Source of the DNA: an uncultured Bacilli bacterium
GTDB lineage: Bacteria; Bacillota_I; Bacilli_A; RF39; UBA660
NCBI GenBank assembly: GCA_934097015.1
Contig: CAKONF010000004.1
Coordinates: forward strand, 1-48,694
Direction: 5' to 3'
DNA length: 48,694 nucleotides
In this document: positions 15,635-23,907 of the stretch, one piece after another
How the letters are laid out: every line of letters begins with the position of its first letter
How positions within the stretch are numbered: the stretch's first letter is position 1
Notes under the pieces: generated by a model
What the model was told of the DNA's origin: nothing
Seen by the model: the letters and a program-made list of their open reading frames with translations, nothing else
Database searches by the model: none
Position numbers and translations under genes: made by a program

Positions 15635-16351
15635 ATGGGAAGAGCATATGAAGTAAGAAAAGCAAGCATACAAAAAACAGGAGCAGCTAAAGCAAAATTA
15701 TATAGTACATTTGCAAAAGAAATATATTTAGCAGCAAAAGGAAATCCTGATTTAGAAAGCAATATACATTTAAAAAGAATTGTAGATAAAGCAAAAAAAA
15801 GTCAAGTTCCAAGCGATATAATTAATAGAGCAATAGATAAAGCTAAAGGAGCAGGGCAAGATGATTATGAAACAGTAGTATATGAAGGATTTGGTCCAGG
15901 AGCAAGCACGCTTATAATAAAAACATTAACTGATAACGTAAATAGAACAGTAGGTTTCGTAAGAGCTGCATTTAACAAAGTAAATAAAAGCTTAGGAGTA
16001 TCTAATAGTGTTAGTTATAACTATGATTATTTAGGATTAATAGGATTTAAGTATGATAATTATGATGAAGTATTTGAAAAATTGTTAGATGCTGGAATAG
16101 AAATAATAGATTTAATAAATGATGAAGACTTATTAATAGTATCATGTAATCCAACAGATATACATAAAATAAAAGATACATTAGAATCATTCATACCAAA
16201 TATAGATTATGAGATAGATGAAGTTGGAATGTATCCTAAAGAAAAAATAACATTAAACGAAGAAGATAAAGAAATATTTTTAAAATTATATAATATGTTA
16301 GATGATATAGAAGATGTCACTGAAATATATCATAATGTAGAACTAGATTAG
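15635..16351 (+). CDS. yebC: YebC/PmpR-family regulatory or translation-assisting protein
   Basis: A cytoplasmic protein of 238 residues. The N-terminus GRAYEVRKASIQKTGAAKAK is a close variant of the usual YebC start (MAGHSKWxNIKxRKxxxDAK). SQVPSDIINRAIDKAKGAG and VYEGFGPGASTLII are diagnostic family blocks. The family has been linked to transcription control and, more recently, to relief of ribosome stalling. SD is AAAGAGGAAT before ATG. A dedicated promoter and terminator make it a single-gene unit. Confidence 0.9.
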   Translation: MGRAYEVRKASIQKTGAAKAKLYSTFAKEIYLAAKGNPDLESNIHLKRIVDKAKKSQVPSDIINRAIDKAKGAGQDDYETVVYEGFGPGASTLIIKTLTDNVNRTVGFVRAAFNKVNKSLGVSNSVSYNYDYLGLIGFKYDNYDEVFEKLLDAGIEIIDLINDEDLLIVSCNPTDIHKIKDTLESFIPNIDYEIDEVGMYPKEKITLNEEDKEIFLKLYNMLDDIEDVTEIYHNVELD

Positions 16352-16360
16352 TTCTTTTTT
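16340..16360 (+). terminator. Rho-independent terminator
   Basis: GAACTA and TAGTTC form a stem with a 3-base loop followed by TTTTTT. It contains the stop codon of the YebC-family gene. Confidence 0.7.
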
Positions 16361-16413
16361 CATATTAAATTCACAAATGTTTTATAGTATAATAATGATT
16401 GGGAAGTGAAACT

Positions 16414-17079
16414 ATGAATATACTAATTGTTGATGATGAAATACTTATAAGAAATGTAATAAAAGAATATTTAAAATTAGAAAATTATACATATGATGAA
16501 GCTGAAAATGGTATTGATGCAATTAATTTAGTTAAAAAAAATAAATATGATTGTATATTAATGGACATAATGATGCCAAAATTAGATGGATATAGTGCTA
16601 TTAAAGAAATAAAAAAAACAAGTGATGCTAAAATAATTGTATTAAGTGCTAGAACAGAAGAATTTGATAAACTATCTGGATTTGATTTAGGCATAGATGA
16701 TTATGTAACTAAACCATTTAGCCCTAAAGAATTAATTGCAAGAATAAAAGCTGTAACAAAAAGAAATAAAATGCCTAGTCAAGAAATAGTTGTAGGCAAT
16801 ATTAAATTAGATGAATTATCAAGAACTGTATTTATAGATAATAAAGAAGTTGAATTCACACATACACAATTTGATTTATTAACATTATTTCTAAAAAATG
16901 AAAATATTGTTTTCACAAGAGAAATGATTATTGATAAGATATGGGGTTATACTTACGAAGCTGAAGATAGAACTATAGACGCTCATATAAAATTATTAAG
17001 AGTAAAATTAGGAAAATATAAAAATTCTATAAAAACTGTACGTGGAGTAGGATATAAATTTACATATGAAGAAGAGTAA
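16414..17079 (+). CDS. OmpR-family response regulator
   Basis: The receiver domain (1-115) has the acidic pair D7-D8, the phosphoacceptor D51 in LMDIMMPKLDG and the conserved Lys in DDYVTKPFSPKEL. The C-terminal winged-helix domain has EFTHTQFDLLTLF, DRTIDAHIKLLRVKLG and the ending KTVRGVGYKF. I prefer ATG 16414 over an in-frame TTG at 16399 because GGGAAGTGA is an SD at normal spacing from the ATG. It overlaps the histidine kinase gene by 14 bases, so the two form one operon. The target genes are not evident from sequence; the nearby small RNA and TasA-like gene are possibilities only. Confidence 0.92.
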   Translation: MNILIVDDEILIRNVIKEYLKLENYTYDEAENGIDAINLVKKNKYDCILMDIMMPKLDGYSAIKEIKKTSDAKIIVLSARTEEFDKLSGFDLGIDDYVTKPFSPKELIARIKAVTKRNKMPSQEIVVGNIKLDELSRTVFIDNKEVEFTHTQFDLLTLFLKNENIVFTREMIIDKIWGYTYEAEDRTIDAHIKLLRVKLGKYKNSIKTVRGVGYKFTYEEE

Positions 17080-18442
17080 TATACAAAATAAAACACTTAA
17101 ATGTTTAATAATATTTTCAATTATTATATTGTTAATAATGTGGGCTAGTCAAATATTGTTTTTAACATTATATTATGAAAAATATCAAATAAATAATCTA
17201 AATAAAGTAGTGTATAAACTAACAAAGAGTTCACATACAATTGAAGAAATAGAAAATATAGCATATAAAAATGATATTTGTATAGAATATTTTGATGATA
17301 ATAATACTTATATGTTTAATGGACTAAATAGTAATTGTATATTAAATTCAAAAAGTAAAAGTGTTATTAACATAATAAATAATTTTATTAATAATAATAA
17401 AGGAAAAGAAATAATAAAAATAAATAATCCTATAAATAATTCAAAAAGTATATTGTATAATTTAAAATTAAGTGATAATGAATATATTATATTAAATACT
17501 AACTTAGAAGATGTTGATAGTACAACGAGTGTATTAAGAAACCAATTAATTTATATAACATTGATAGTAATATTTTTATCAATTATAGTATCAACTGTAA
17601 TATCTAAAATGTTAAATAAACCTATCATAAATATAACAAATGAAGCAAAAAAATTAGCAAACGGAAATAGAGAACTTAACATACCTAAAAGTAATATAAA
17701 AGAAATAGATGATTTAAGAGATTCTCTTATTTATGCAAGTCACGAAATTAATAAAACTGATGAGTTAAGACGTGATTTATTAGCAAATGTTAGTCATGAT
17801 TTAAAAACACCATTAACTATGATAAAAGCTTATGCAGAAATGATTAGAGATATAAATAAAGATAATGAAGAAAAAAGAAATGAGAATCTAAATATAATTA
17901 TTGATGAAACAGATAGACTAACTATATTAGTCAATGATATATTAAATTTAAGTAAATTAGAAGCAAATAAAGAATCATTAGAAATAAAAGAATTTGATTT
18001 AGTAGAATTAATTAATAATATAATAAAAAAATATAATATTATTAAAGAAACGGAAAATTATAAATTTATCTTAAATATGCCTAAAAAAGCAATAGTGAAA
18101 GGTGATATTAATAAAATAAGTCAAGTAATATATAATTTAGTTAACAATGCTATAAATTATACTGGAGATGACTTAACTGTAAAAATAGAAGTAATAGAAC
18201 AAAAAAAGACATACTTGGTTAATATAATAGATACTGGAAAAGGAATAAAAAAAGAAGAATTAAATATAATATGGGATAAATATTATAAAAATGAAAAAAA
18301 TCATAAAAGAAATAAAGTGGGTACTGGAGTTGGACTTTCAATAGTAAAAAATATATTAGATAAACATAATTTTAAATATGGTGTCGATAGTAAAATAGGT
18401 AAAGGAACAACATTTTATTTTGAAATTACAAAAATTTCATAA
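17066..18442 (+). CDS. Membrane sensor histidine kinase
   Basis: A 458-residue partner of the regulator upstream. Two membrane helices (about 9-32 and 158-180) flank a 125-residue extracytoplasmic sensor region rich in Asn. A HAMP segment and the HisKA box follow, with the phosphorylated H244 in NVSHDLKTPLTMI. The ATPase domain shows NLVNNAINYTG (N box), DTGKGI (G1) and GTGVGLSI (G2). All catalytic motifs are intact. The ligand is unknown; the extracytoplasmic part matches no domain I recognise. Confidence 0.9.
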   Translation: MKKSNIQNKTLKCLIIFSIIILLIMWASQILFLTLYYEKYQINNLNKVVYKLTKSSHTIEEIENIAYKNDICIEYFDDNNTYMFNGLNSNCILNSKSKSVINIINNFINNNKGKEIIKINNPINNSKSILYNLKLSDNEYIILNTNLEDVDSTTSVLRNQLIYITLIVIFLSIIVSTVISKMLNKPIINITNEAKKLANGNRELNIPKSNIKEIDDLRDSLIYASHEINKTDELRRDLLANVSHDLKTPLTMIKAYAEMIRDINKDNEEKRNENLNIIIDETDRLTILVNDILNLSKLEANKESLEIKEFDLVELINNIIKKYNIIKETENYKFILNMPKKAIVKGDINKISQVIYNLVNNAINYTGDDLTVKIEVIEQKKTYLVNIIDTGKGIKKEELNIIWDKYYKNEKNHKRNKVGTGVGLSIVKNILDKHNFKYGVDSKIGKGTTFYFEITKIS

Positions 18443-18462
18443 AAAATTCACATGAATATAAT
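18435..18462 (+). promoter_or_regulatory. Promoter for the candidate small RNA
   Basis: TTTCAT (18435-18440), a 16-bp spacer and a perfect TATAAT (18457-18462), placed over the end of the histidine kinase gene. It predicts a start near 18469. Confidence 0.45.
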
Positions 18463-18468
18463 ATTATT

Positions 18469-18614
18469 AAATTGGAAAAAGGAATTTTTTTGTTATTTTT
18501 ACTATTTGAACTTTGTCGTTTGTTCGTTAGATTATATAAACTTAAACTCACACTATTTTTTATTCCTTTTTCTATTTTAGTAGTAAAGTATAATTGAAAA
18601 ATTATACTTTTTTT
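18469..18614 (+). ncRNA. Candidate structured small RNA, about 145 nt
   Basis: The 225-base space between the kinase gene and the TasA-like gene has its own promoter at one end and a strong terminator at the other. GAAAAAGGAAT (18475-18485) pairs perfectly with ATTCCTTTTTC (18562-18572), closing a domain of nearly 100 bases. This domain has T-rich internal strands and an apical GAAC/GTTC hairpin. A long closing helix with a large unpaired centre recalls 6S RNA in outline, but no diagnostic sequence was recognised. A 42-codon frame crosses it but has no SD. It could also be a leader with an attenuator for the downstream gene, though that gene has its own promoter. Confidence 0.35.
18587..18614 (+). 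terminator. Rho-independent terminator
   Basis: AGTATAAT and ATTATACT form an 8-bp stem with a 6-base loop followed by T7. It lies just before the TTGATA promoter of the next gene. Confidence 0.8.
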
Positions 18615-18615
18615 G

Positions 18616-18644
18616 TTGATATTTTATTTTATTTATGATACTAT
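18616..18644 (+). promoter_or_regulatory. Promoter of the TasA-like gene
   Basis: TTGATA (18616-18621), a 17-bp spacer and TACTAT (18639-18644), 24 bases before the start codon. Confidence 0.6.
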
Positions 18645-18667
18645 TTTTATAGTAAAGGAAGATGTTT

Positions 18668-19567
18668 ATGAAAAATAATTCTAATAATAACAGAGGTTCA
18701 ATGATAATTTTAACTGTAATAGGTATTGCAACACTATTGGTTGCCGTAATAGGTGCAACATTTGCCTACTTTACAGCACAAATCAATTATAATGATAAAC
18801 CTAAGGAAGTTTATATTCATTCTGGTGAAATGATAGTACAATTTGATTCAAAAAATAGTATCGATTATAGGGGTGCTATTCCAGGAAGACCTGATGTTTA
18901 TGATGAAAGCGGTAATTTTATAAATAAAAATAGAATGCAATTTACACTCACAAGTGGAGAAAATATGGGTGTAGGTACAAAATATGATGTATATTTAAAA
19001 ATTACAAAAAATGAATTTACACAAAGTAATAAATTAAGTACTGGTCTTACTAATTTAGTTTATTATATTGAAGAATTCGAAGATAGTTTAAGAGGACCAC
19101 AGACAACTGGAACTGATAAAATTGGAAATCAACTAGGAACTATATATTCAACTAGTCCATTAATGGAATACAAAGATGCTACAACTAATCAAGGTAAATT
19201 TAAAAGAACAACTATAAATAGTATGTTAGATTCAGGAATAACTTTAAATGTTGGCGGAATAACTGAACCAAATGAAGTTGGTACAGTAAAAATTGGAACA
19301 ATTCCTATAAAAGCACAACCATCTACAACAGAAGATGATGGTTTCTGTACTGGAACTGGAATGGAAAAAAATGGAGATGCTTGTTTCTTAAAAATAAGTG
19401 AAGGATCTGTTTTAGGAAATTATAACAGTGCAAATGAATGGTATTTTGAATTATGGTTATATGAAACTGGAGATGAACAAAATTACGATCAAGGAAAAGA
19501 GTTCAATGCAAGTATAGAAATAGTTACACATGACTTAGACAAAATTTCTAATGAAGATGTTAGATAA
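18668..19567 (+). CDS. TasA/camelysin-like secreted fibre-type protein
   Basis: A 299-residue protein. A basic N-terminus is followed by LTVIGIATLLVAVIGATFAY and FTAQ, the textbook SipW-dependent signal with cleavage at AxA/Y. GEMIVQFDSKNS, AIPGRPDVYDESGNF and the late ANEWYFELWLYETGDEQNYD fit a jelly-roll-like TasA domain with an insertion. Unlike the large modular proteins it has no distal lectin-like part, so it is the best candidate for a structural fibre subunit. ATG 18668 is at proper distance from AAAGGAAG; ATG 18662 is too close. The SipW-type peptidase gene lies 0.7 kb downstream. Confidence 0.78.
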   Translation: MKNNSNNNRGSMIILTVIGIATLLVAVIGATFAYFTAQINYNDKPKEVYIHSGEMIVQFDSKNSIDYRGAIPGRPDVYDESGNFINKNRMQFTLTSGENMGVGTKYDVYLKITKNEFTQSNKLSTGLTNLVYYIEEFEDSLRGPQTTGTDKIGNQLGTIYSTSPLMEYKDATTNQGKFKRTTINSMLDSGITLNVGGITEPNEVGTVKIGTIPIKAQPSTTEDDGFCTGTGMEKNGDACFLKISEGSVLGNYNSANEWYFELWLYETGDEQNYDQGKEFNASIEIVTHDLDKISNEDVR

Positions 19568-19587
19568 ACTCCTGTTGGAGTTTTTTT
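19566..19587 (+). terminator. Rho-independent terminator
   Basis: AAACTCC and GGAGTTT form a 7-bp stem with a TGTT loop followed by a T-run, directly after the TasA-like gene. Confidence 0.85.
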
Positions 19588-19643
19588 CTTGATAAAATAT
19601 AGCTACTACTATATAATTAAATTGAAAAAAATAAGGAGATACT

Positions 19644-20240
19644 ATGAATAAATTAAATAAAAAACAAATATTAGTTTTAATAATAGTTATAATATGTATA
19701 ATAGGCAATACAATATGTCTCATTATTACTGCAAACTTTTATATGATAAAAAAAACAATAGAATTAACCAGTACTGCAACACAAAATAATATAACAAATA
19801 TTTATGAAGAAAGCATAGAAGATAATGATTACTATAGTGGTGTTATAATATACAATATAGATTTTAATATAAATGATTTATTTAATATAAATGATTTATT
19901 TAATATAAATATTCCAAAAACTTTTATAGAAGATAATAAAAATGAATATAAAAGTACAAATAATGAGTGTAGTTTTTCATTAAAACAAATAGATAATTAT
20001 GATAATGCATATCTTTTAGCACAAGGGTTAAATAAAACATACAATAACACTAGCAACATAATAGTATCTACAACAAATAACATAAAATGGTATGAAATAG
20101 ATTATGAAATACATGGAATAACATATCATTACTTAACAGAAATAGATAATAAAATATATAGTTTTGAATTTACAGTTAATAATAATGAAGATTGTATTAA
20201 CTGTAAAGATTTAATTATAAATAGTATTACAATTAAATAA
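19644..20240 (+). CDS. Hypothetical membrane-anchored extracytoplasmic protein with internal tandem repeat
   Basis: A 198-residue protein with one N-terminal membrane helix (about 9-33) and an Asn-rich exterior. A tandem repeat is visible: INDLFNINDLFNIN near residues 74-87, encoded by two nearly exact 21-base units (aatgatttatttaatataa type). The C-terminal half has four cysteines, including CINC near the end, which may form disulfides outside the cell. SD AAGGAG precedes ATG. It sits between the TasA-like gene and the SipW-type peptidase gene, suggesting a role in the same surface assembly, but no family was recognised. Confidence 0.6.
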   Translation: MNKLNKKQILVLIIVIICIIGNTICLIITANFYMIKKTIELTSTATQNNITNIYEESIEDNDYYSGVIIYNIDFNINDLFNINDLFNINIPKTFIEDNKNEYKSTNNECSFSLKQIDNYDNAYLLAQGLNKTYNNTSNIIVSTTNNIKWYEIDYEIHGITYHYLTEIDNKIYSFEFTVNNNEDCINCKDLIINSITIK

Positions 20241-20304
20241 AATTTATCATTGAAATATTTAATATCATAATATATAATTAATATAGAAACTAGTCGGTGA
20301 TATG

Positions 20305-21021
20305 ATGAAAAAAATGAATAAAAGGGAACGTAGAAAAGTCTTTAGATATTATATTAATAGAGCAATGAAACTTCTTTCATACGCTGTAATAGTTGTACTT
20401 ATATTTTTAGGTATCTTTTTTGCATACTATTTTATATCTTTAAAATTATATGAGAAAAATCCAACAGTTAATATTCCTAAGTTCGGATTATACACAATAA
20501 TTAGTCCAAGTATGGAACCAAACGTAAAAGTATACGATGTCGTTGTTGATTTAAATATTTTTAATGAAGATGATGTAAAAAAAGGGGATATTATAACATT
20601 TGTCTCAAACAGTAATGTATCAAAAGGTTTAACTGTCACACATAGAGTAGTAGATATTATAACAAATAGCGATGGAAGTAAGTCATATATTACAAAAGGA
20701 GACAATAACTTAAAAGCAGACCAAGCTACTGTTAGTTATAAAGATGTATTAGGAAAAGTATTATTTAAAATACCTCAATTAGGTAGAGTACAGTTCTTAA
20801 TAGCAGATAAATTTGGATGGTTATTAGTAATATTAATACCAGCATTAGGAGTTATTATATATGATTTTATAAAATTATTTAGATTATTAGCATTTAATAA
20901 TAAATTTATGAGATTTAGTACAATAAATAAAAAAATAGATACAGAAATAGATGTCGATGATTTAAACCAAATAAGAGAAGGTTTAGATACAGTTAAAAGA
21001 TTCTATAATAGAAAGAATTAG
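20305..21021 (+). CDS. sipW: SipW-type (ER-type) signal peptidase I
   Basis: Cleaves signal peptides of TasA/camelysin-type precursors at the outer face of the membrane. A membrane helix (about 24-45) is followed by the catalytic Ser69 in SPSMEPN. His113 in VTHRVV replaces the lysine of bacterial-type enzymes, the mark of the SipW/ER class. Later come KGDNN and, at the end, a second membrane helix near 175-197. I chose ATG 20305 because GGTGAT then sits at the 3-base spacing seen elsewhere in this window; 20302 is the alternative. The many proteins here with a TYAYF or TFAYF junction are its likely substrates. Confidence 0.88.
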   Translation: MKKMNKRERRKVFRYYINRAMKLLSYAVIVVLIFLGIFFAYYFISLKLYEKNPTVNIPKFGLYTIISPSMEPNVKVYDVVVDLNIFNEDDVKKGDIITFVSNSNVSKGLTVTHRVVDIITNSDGSKSYITKGDNNLKADQATVSYKDVLGKVLFKIPQLGRVQFLIADKFGWLLVILIPALGVIIYDFIKLFRLLAFNNKFMRFSTINKKIDTEIDVDDLNQIREGLDTVKRFYNRKN

Positions 21022-21045
21022 AAATAATTTGTATTTCTAATTTTT
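21016..21045 (+). terminator. Rho-independent terminator
   Basis: AATTAGAAAT and ATTTCTAATT form a 10-bp stem with a 7-base loop followed by T-rich sequence; it overlaps the sipW stop codon. Confidence 0.7.
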
Positions 21046-21074
21046 ATTTGTTATAATATATTTTAGTGATAGAT

Positions 21075-21806
21075 ATGAAAAAAATAAGCATACAATTATT
21101 TATAGTTCTTATAGGAATAATGTTATCAATAACAAGTTTTTTAGGAATAAAAAAATATTTTGATAAAAATTATAAAAATAAAGAGACAGAACATAAATTA
21201 GTTTATAATGATTTAATAAATAAAACTGATTCTCCAAATATTATAGAAGAAACAATAATTCCAGAAGAAACTACTACAACGACAACAAGCACTACTACAA
21301 CAAAAATATATACTACAACAAAGATAGAAACAACTACTATAAAAGAAGATAGTATTGAAATAAAAGAAAATGAATCTCCAGAAATAATAGATGATAATAG
21401 TATAGTGTTTGACGGATTAACACTAACAGAATTAACGAATAAACTAAATAAAAATCTATCTTCTACATTAACTAACACTGGAATTTATTTTGCAAATTAT
21501 ACAAAAAAAACAGGATTAGATCCATATTTAGCAGTTGCAATAGTATTACACGAAACTGGTTGTAAATGGACTTGTAGTAGTTTAGTTAGAAATAATTATA
21601 ATATTGGTGGATTAAAAAGTGGAGGAAAATTTATAAAATATAATTCTCTAGAAGAAGGAATAGATGGATATCTAAATATTTTATTTAATAACTATTATAA
21701 TAAAGGATTAAATACAGCAGAACTAATGCAAAGTAAATATGCACCTAGTAGTACAACATGGACTGATAAAATAAATTGGTATATAAATAATATAAAGGAA
21801 AGTTAG
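21075..21806 (+). CDS. Membrane-anchored GH73-like N-acetylglucosaminidase
   Basis: A predicted wall hydrolase of 243 residues. An N-terminal membrane anchor (about 5-24) leads into an acidic region and a Thr-rich linker (TTTTTTSTTTTKIYTTTKIE, near 65-85) typical of wall-spanning stalks. The catalytic part (about 110-243) shows GLDPYLAVAIVLHETG with the likely general acid E160, and then NNYNIGGLKSGGKFIKYNSL, both characteristic of GH73/FlgJ-type glucosaminidases. The ATG at 21075 follows AGTGATAG; the GTG at 21066 is less likely. Proximity to sipW suggests it helps open the wall for surface-protein export, which is inference. Confidence 0.78.
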   Translation: MKKISIQLFIVLIGIMLSITSFLGIKKYFDKNYKNKETEHKLVYNDLINKTDSPNIIEETIIPEETTTTTTSTTTTKIYTTTKIETTTIKEDSIEIKENESPEIIDDNSIVFDGLTLTELTNKLNKNLSSTLTNTGIYFANYTKKTGLDPYLAVAIVLHETGCKWTCSSLVRNNYNIGGLKSGGKFIKYNSLEEGIDGYLNILFNNYYNKGLNTAELMQSKYAPSSTTWTDKINWYINNIKES

Positions 21807-21808
21807 TA

Positions 21809-21836
21809 TTTACAAAAATAAATAATATGATATAAT
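21809..21836 (+). promoter_or_regulatory. Promoter of the tyrS T-box leader
   Basis: TTTACA (21809-21814), a 16-bp spacer and TATAAT (21831-21836), the latter with a TGA extended -10. It predicts a start near 21843. Confidence 0.6.
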
Positions 21837-21842
21837 AACATT

Positions 21843-21972
21843 GTTAACGAAGAAAGGACTTACGACCCTGGAGTTAAAACGTAATATCGCGTTAAGATAA
21901 ATAAAGTATGATACATTCATAGAATTAAGGTGGTACCGCGGAATTTCGCCCTTAAGTTTATGAATGTTTTTT
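21843..21972 (+). promoter_or_regulatory. Tyrosine T-box riboswitch with compact stem I
   Basis: The T-box core AAGGTGGTACCGCG (21927-21940) is diagnostic. Its UGGU would pair with an ACCA tRNA end, as expected for tRNA-Tyr. The terminator pairs CATTCAT with ATGAATG and TTAAGG with CCTTAA, followed by T7. Stem I is closed by TTAACG (21844-21849) with CGTTAA (21890-21895) and is only about 50 bases long. It contains TAC (21861-21863), the likely Tyr specifier. The whole leader is about 130 bases, well below the usual 200 or more. Uncharged tRNA-Tyr should favour the antiterminator and tyrS transcription. Confidence 0.88.
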
Positions 21973-22011
21973 TAAATAAAAAATAATGAGATTATAGAAA
22001 GAAGGAATATT

Positions 22012-23232
22012 ATGAAATTATATGATGATTTAAAATGGAGAGGATTAATTAAGGATGTTAGTAGTCCAGATTTAGAAGATAAATTAAATAATGAAAAATT
22101 AACATTTTATATAGGAACAGACCCTACAGCAGATTCTATGCACATAGGACACTTCTCATCTTTTTTAATAGCAACAAGACTTGCTAAATATGGTCACCAT
22201 CCAATATTGTTAGTAGGAGGAGCAACAGGATTAATAGGAGATCCAAAACCATCTAAAGAAAGACAAATGATTACAAAAGAAGAAGTAGAAAAAAATGTAT
22301 TAGGATTAACAAAACAAGCTAAAGAAATATTTGGATTTGAAGTAGTTAATAACTATGATTGGATTAAAAATATTAACACAATAGATTTCTTAAGAGATTA
22401 TGGTAAATATATAAATGTTAACTATATGTTAGATAAAGATATAATAAGTAGAAGATTAGAATCAGGAATTACATTCTGTGAATTTGCTTATACAATACTA
22501 CAAGGTTTAGATTTCGTACATTTATATGAAAATAAAGGATGTACATTAGAAGTTGCTGGAAGTGACCAATGGGGAAATATTACTACAGGAATAGAACTTG
22601 CAAGAAAAAAAATAGATACAGAACTTTATGGAATGACTATGCCATTAGTACTTGATGCAAATGGTGTTAAATTTGGCAAAACTGAAGGTAATGCACTATG
22701 GCTAGATAAAAATAAAACATCTAGTTATGAATTATACCAATATTTAATAAATTCTAGTGATTTATGTGTAATAGACTATCTAAAAAAATTAACATTTCTA
22801 ACAAAAGAAGAAATAGAATCTATTGAAGAAGAACATAATAAAAAACCAGAACTAAGATTAGCTCAAAAAAAACTAGCAGAAGAAGTAATCACATTCTTAC
22901 ACGGTAAAGAAGAATTTAATAAAGCACTAAAAATAAGTGAATGTCTATTCAAAGGAAAAATAAACGAATTAACAATAGATGAAATAGAAGATGCCTTTAA
23001 AGGAGTACCAACATTTAATATAGAATTAAATCAAACTATATTAGATACTCTAGTTAATAATAAAATAGCATCATCAAGAAGAGAAGCAAGAGAATTCTTA
23101 AAAAATAATAGTATTACAATAAATGGAAATATTATTAATGATGAAAATACAGTAATAAATAATGATATACTATTACACAAAAAATATTTAATTATAAGAA
23201 AGGGTAAGAAAAAATATTTTATAGGAAAATAA
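22012..23232 (+). CDS. tyrS: Tyrosyl-tRNA synthetase
   Basis: A class I synthetase, 406 residues. HIGH is intact at 44-47, YIGTDPTADSMH precedes it, and the KMSKS loop is the TyrRS-type KFGKTEGN near 220. SDQWGNITTG contacts the substrate. The C-terminal S4-like domain (about 340-406, ASSRREAREFLKNNSITING) binds tRNA. The preceding T-box confirms the amino acid. It is followed after 19 bases by three small membrane-protein genes and then sigG. Confidence 0.95.
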   Translation: MKLYDDLKWRGLIKDVSSPDLEDKLNNEKLTFYIGTDPTADSMHIGHFSSFLIATRLAKYGHHPILLVGGATGLIGDPKPSKERQMITKEEVEKNVLGLTKQAKEIFGFEVVNNYDWIKNINTIDFLRDYGKYINVNYMLDKDIISRRLESGITFCEFAYTILQGLDFVHLYENKGCTLEVAGSDQWGNITTGIELARKKIDTELYGMTMPLVLDANGVKFGKTEGNALWLDKNKTSSYELYQYLINSSDLCVIDYLKKLTFLTKEEIESIEEEHNKKPELRLAQKKLAEEVITFLHGKEEFNKALKISECLFKGKINELTIDEIEDAFKGVPTFNIELNQTILDTLVNNKIASSRREAREFLKNNSITINGNIINDENTVINNDILLHKKYLIIRKGKKKYFIGK

Positions 23233-23251
23233 TATATTTTAAGGGGGAAAT

Positions 23252-23905
23252 ATGAAATCCAAAGAACTATTAAAAAAACAAAAAGAATATGAAAAAATAG
23301 TATATGATATACAAGAATTATATTTTAAATATAGTAATAAAGATATTTCAAAAGAAAAATATAATCTAATATTAGAAAAAATGAGATTACTAGATTCTAA
23401 AAAAAATTATCTTTTAAATGAAATAATTTTATTAAATGAAATTAAAGAAAGAAATAATATAAAACTAAACATAATAGTATCTTATATAATAGCATTTATT
23501 CTAACTATAATATTATTACCAATAAACTTAACTATAAGTATAGCTTTTATGAGTCTAACATACTTAATAGCTAAACAAAGTATAGAATTAAAAAAAGTAA
23601 AAAATGATACAATTAATAATTTGTTAATGAATAAAAATAGACAAACTTCTTTTATACCTGAATTATTTAAAACTGAAATGAATAGAAGAATCACCAATGA
23701 ATTAGCACAAGAATACTTAACAAAATATTTAGATAATGATTTAGATATAAAATTAAATAACAATGAAGAAGATATAAGAAATATCATTAGTAATGACTAT
23801 AATATATCAAATGAAAATTTAAAAGACTTATTACAAGAATATAAGAACAACATAATAAAAGAAAAAGAACAAATAAAAAAATTAGAATTAACATTAGAGG
23901 ATTAA
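23252..23905 (+). CDS. Coiled-coil protein with central membrane hairpin
   Basis: A 217-residue protein of no recognised family. A Lys/Glu-rich coiled coil (about 1-68) is followed by two close membrane helices (about 70-108) and a second charged helical region (about 110-217). Both soluble parts are probably cytoplasmic. A strong SD (AAGGGGG) precedes ATG. It starts a run of three tightly packed membrane-protein genes between tyrS and sigG. Its helix-TM-TM-helix plan resembles that of the frameshifted gene at 45591-46321. Confidence 0.6.
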   Translation: MKSKELLKKQKEYEKIVYDIQELYFKYSNKDISKEKYNLILEKMRLLDSKKNYLLNEIILLNEIKERNNIKLNIIVSYIIAFILTIILLPINLTISIAFMSLTYLIAKQSIELKKVKNDTINNLLMNKNRQTSFIPELFKTEMNRRITNELAQEYLTKYLDNDLDIKLNNNEEDIRNIISNDYNISNENLKDLLQEYKNNIIKEKEQIKKLELTLED

Positions 23906-23907
23906 TT

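Noticed and set aside
18452..18580. 42-codon frame across the candidate small RNA
   Set aside because: No SD is present, the ATG overlaps the promoter region, and the composition (Phe/Tyr/Leu) simply reflects T-rich RNA helices.
21255..21345. Thr-rich acc/aca tract as a coding microsatellite for phase variation
   Set aside because: The codons are mixed and no perfect homopolymer or unit repeat is long enough. It is an ordinary wall-spanning linker.
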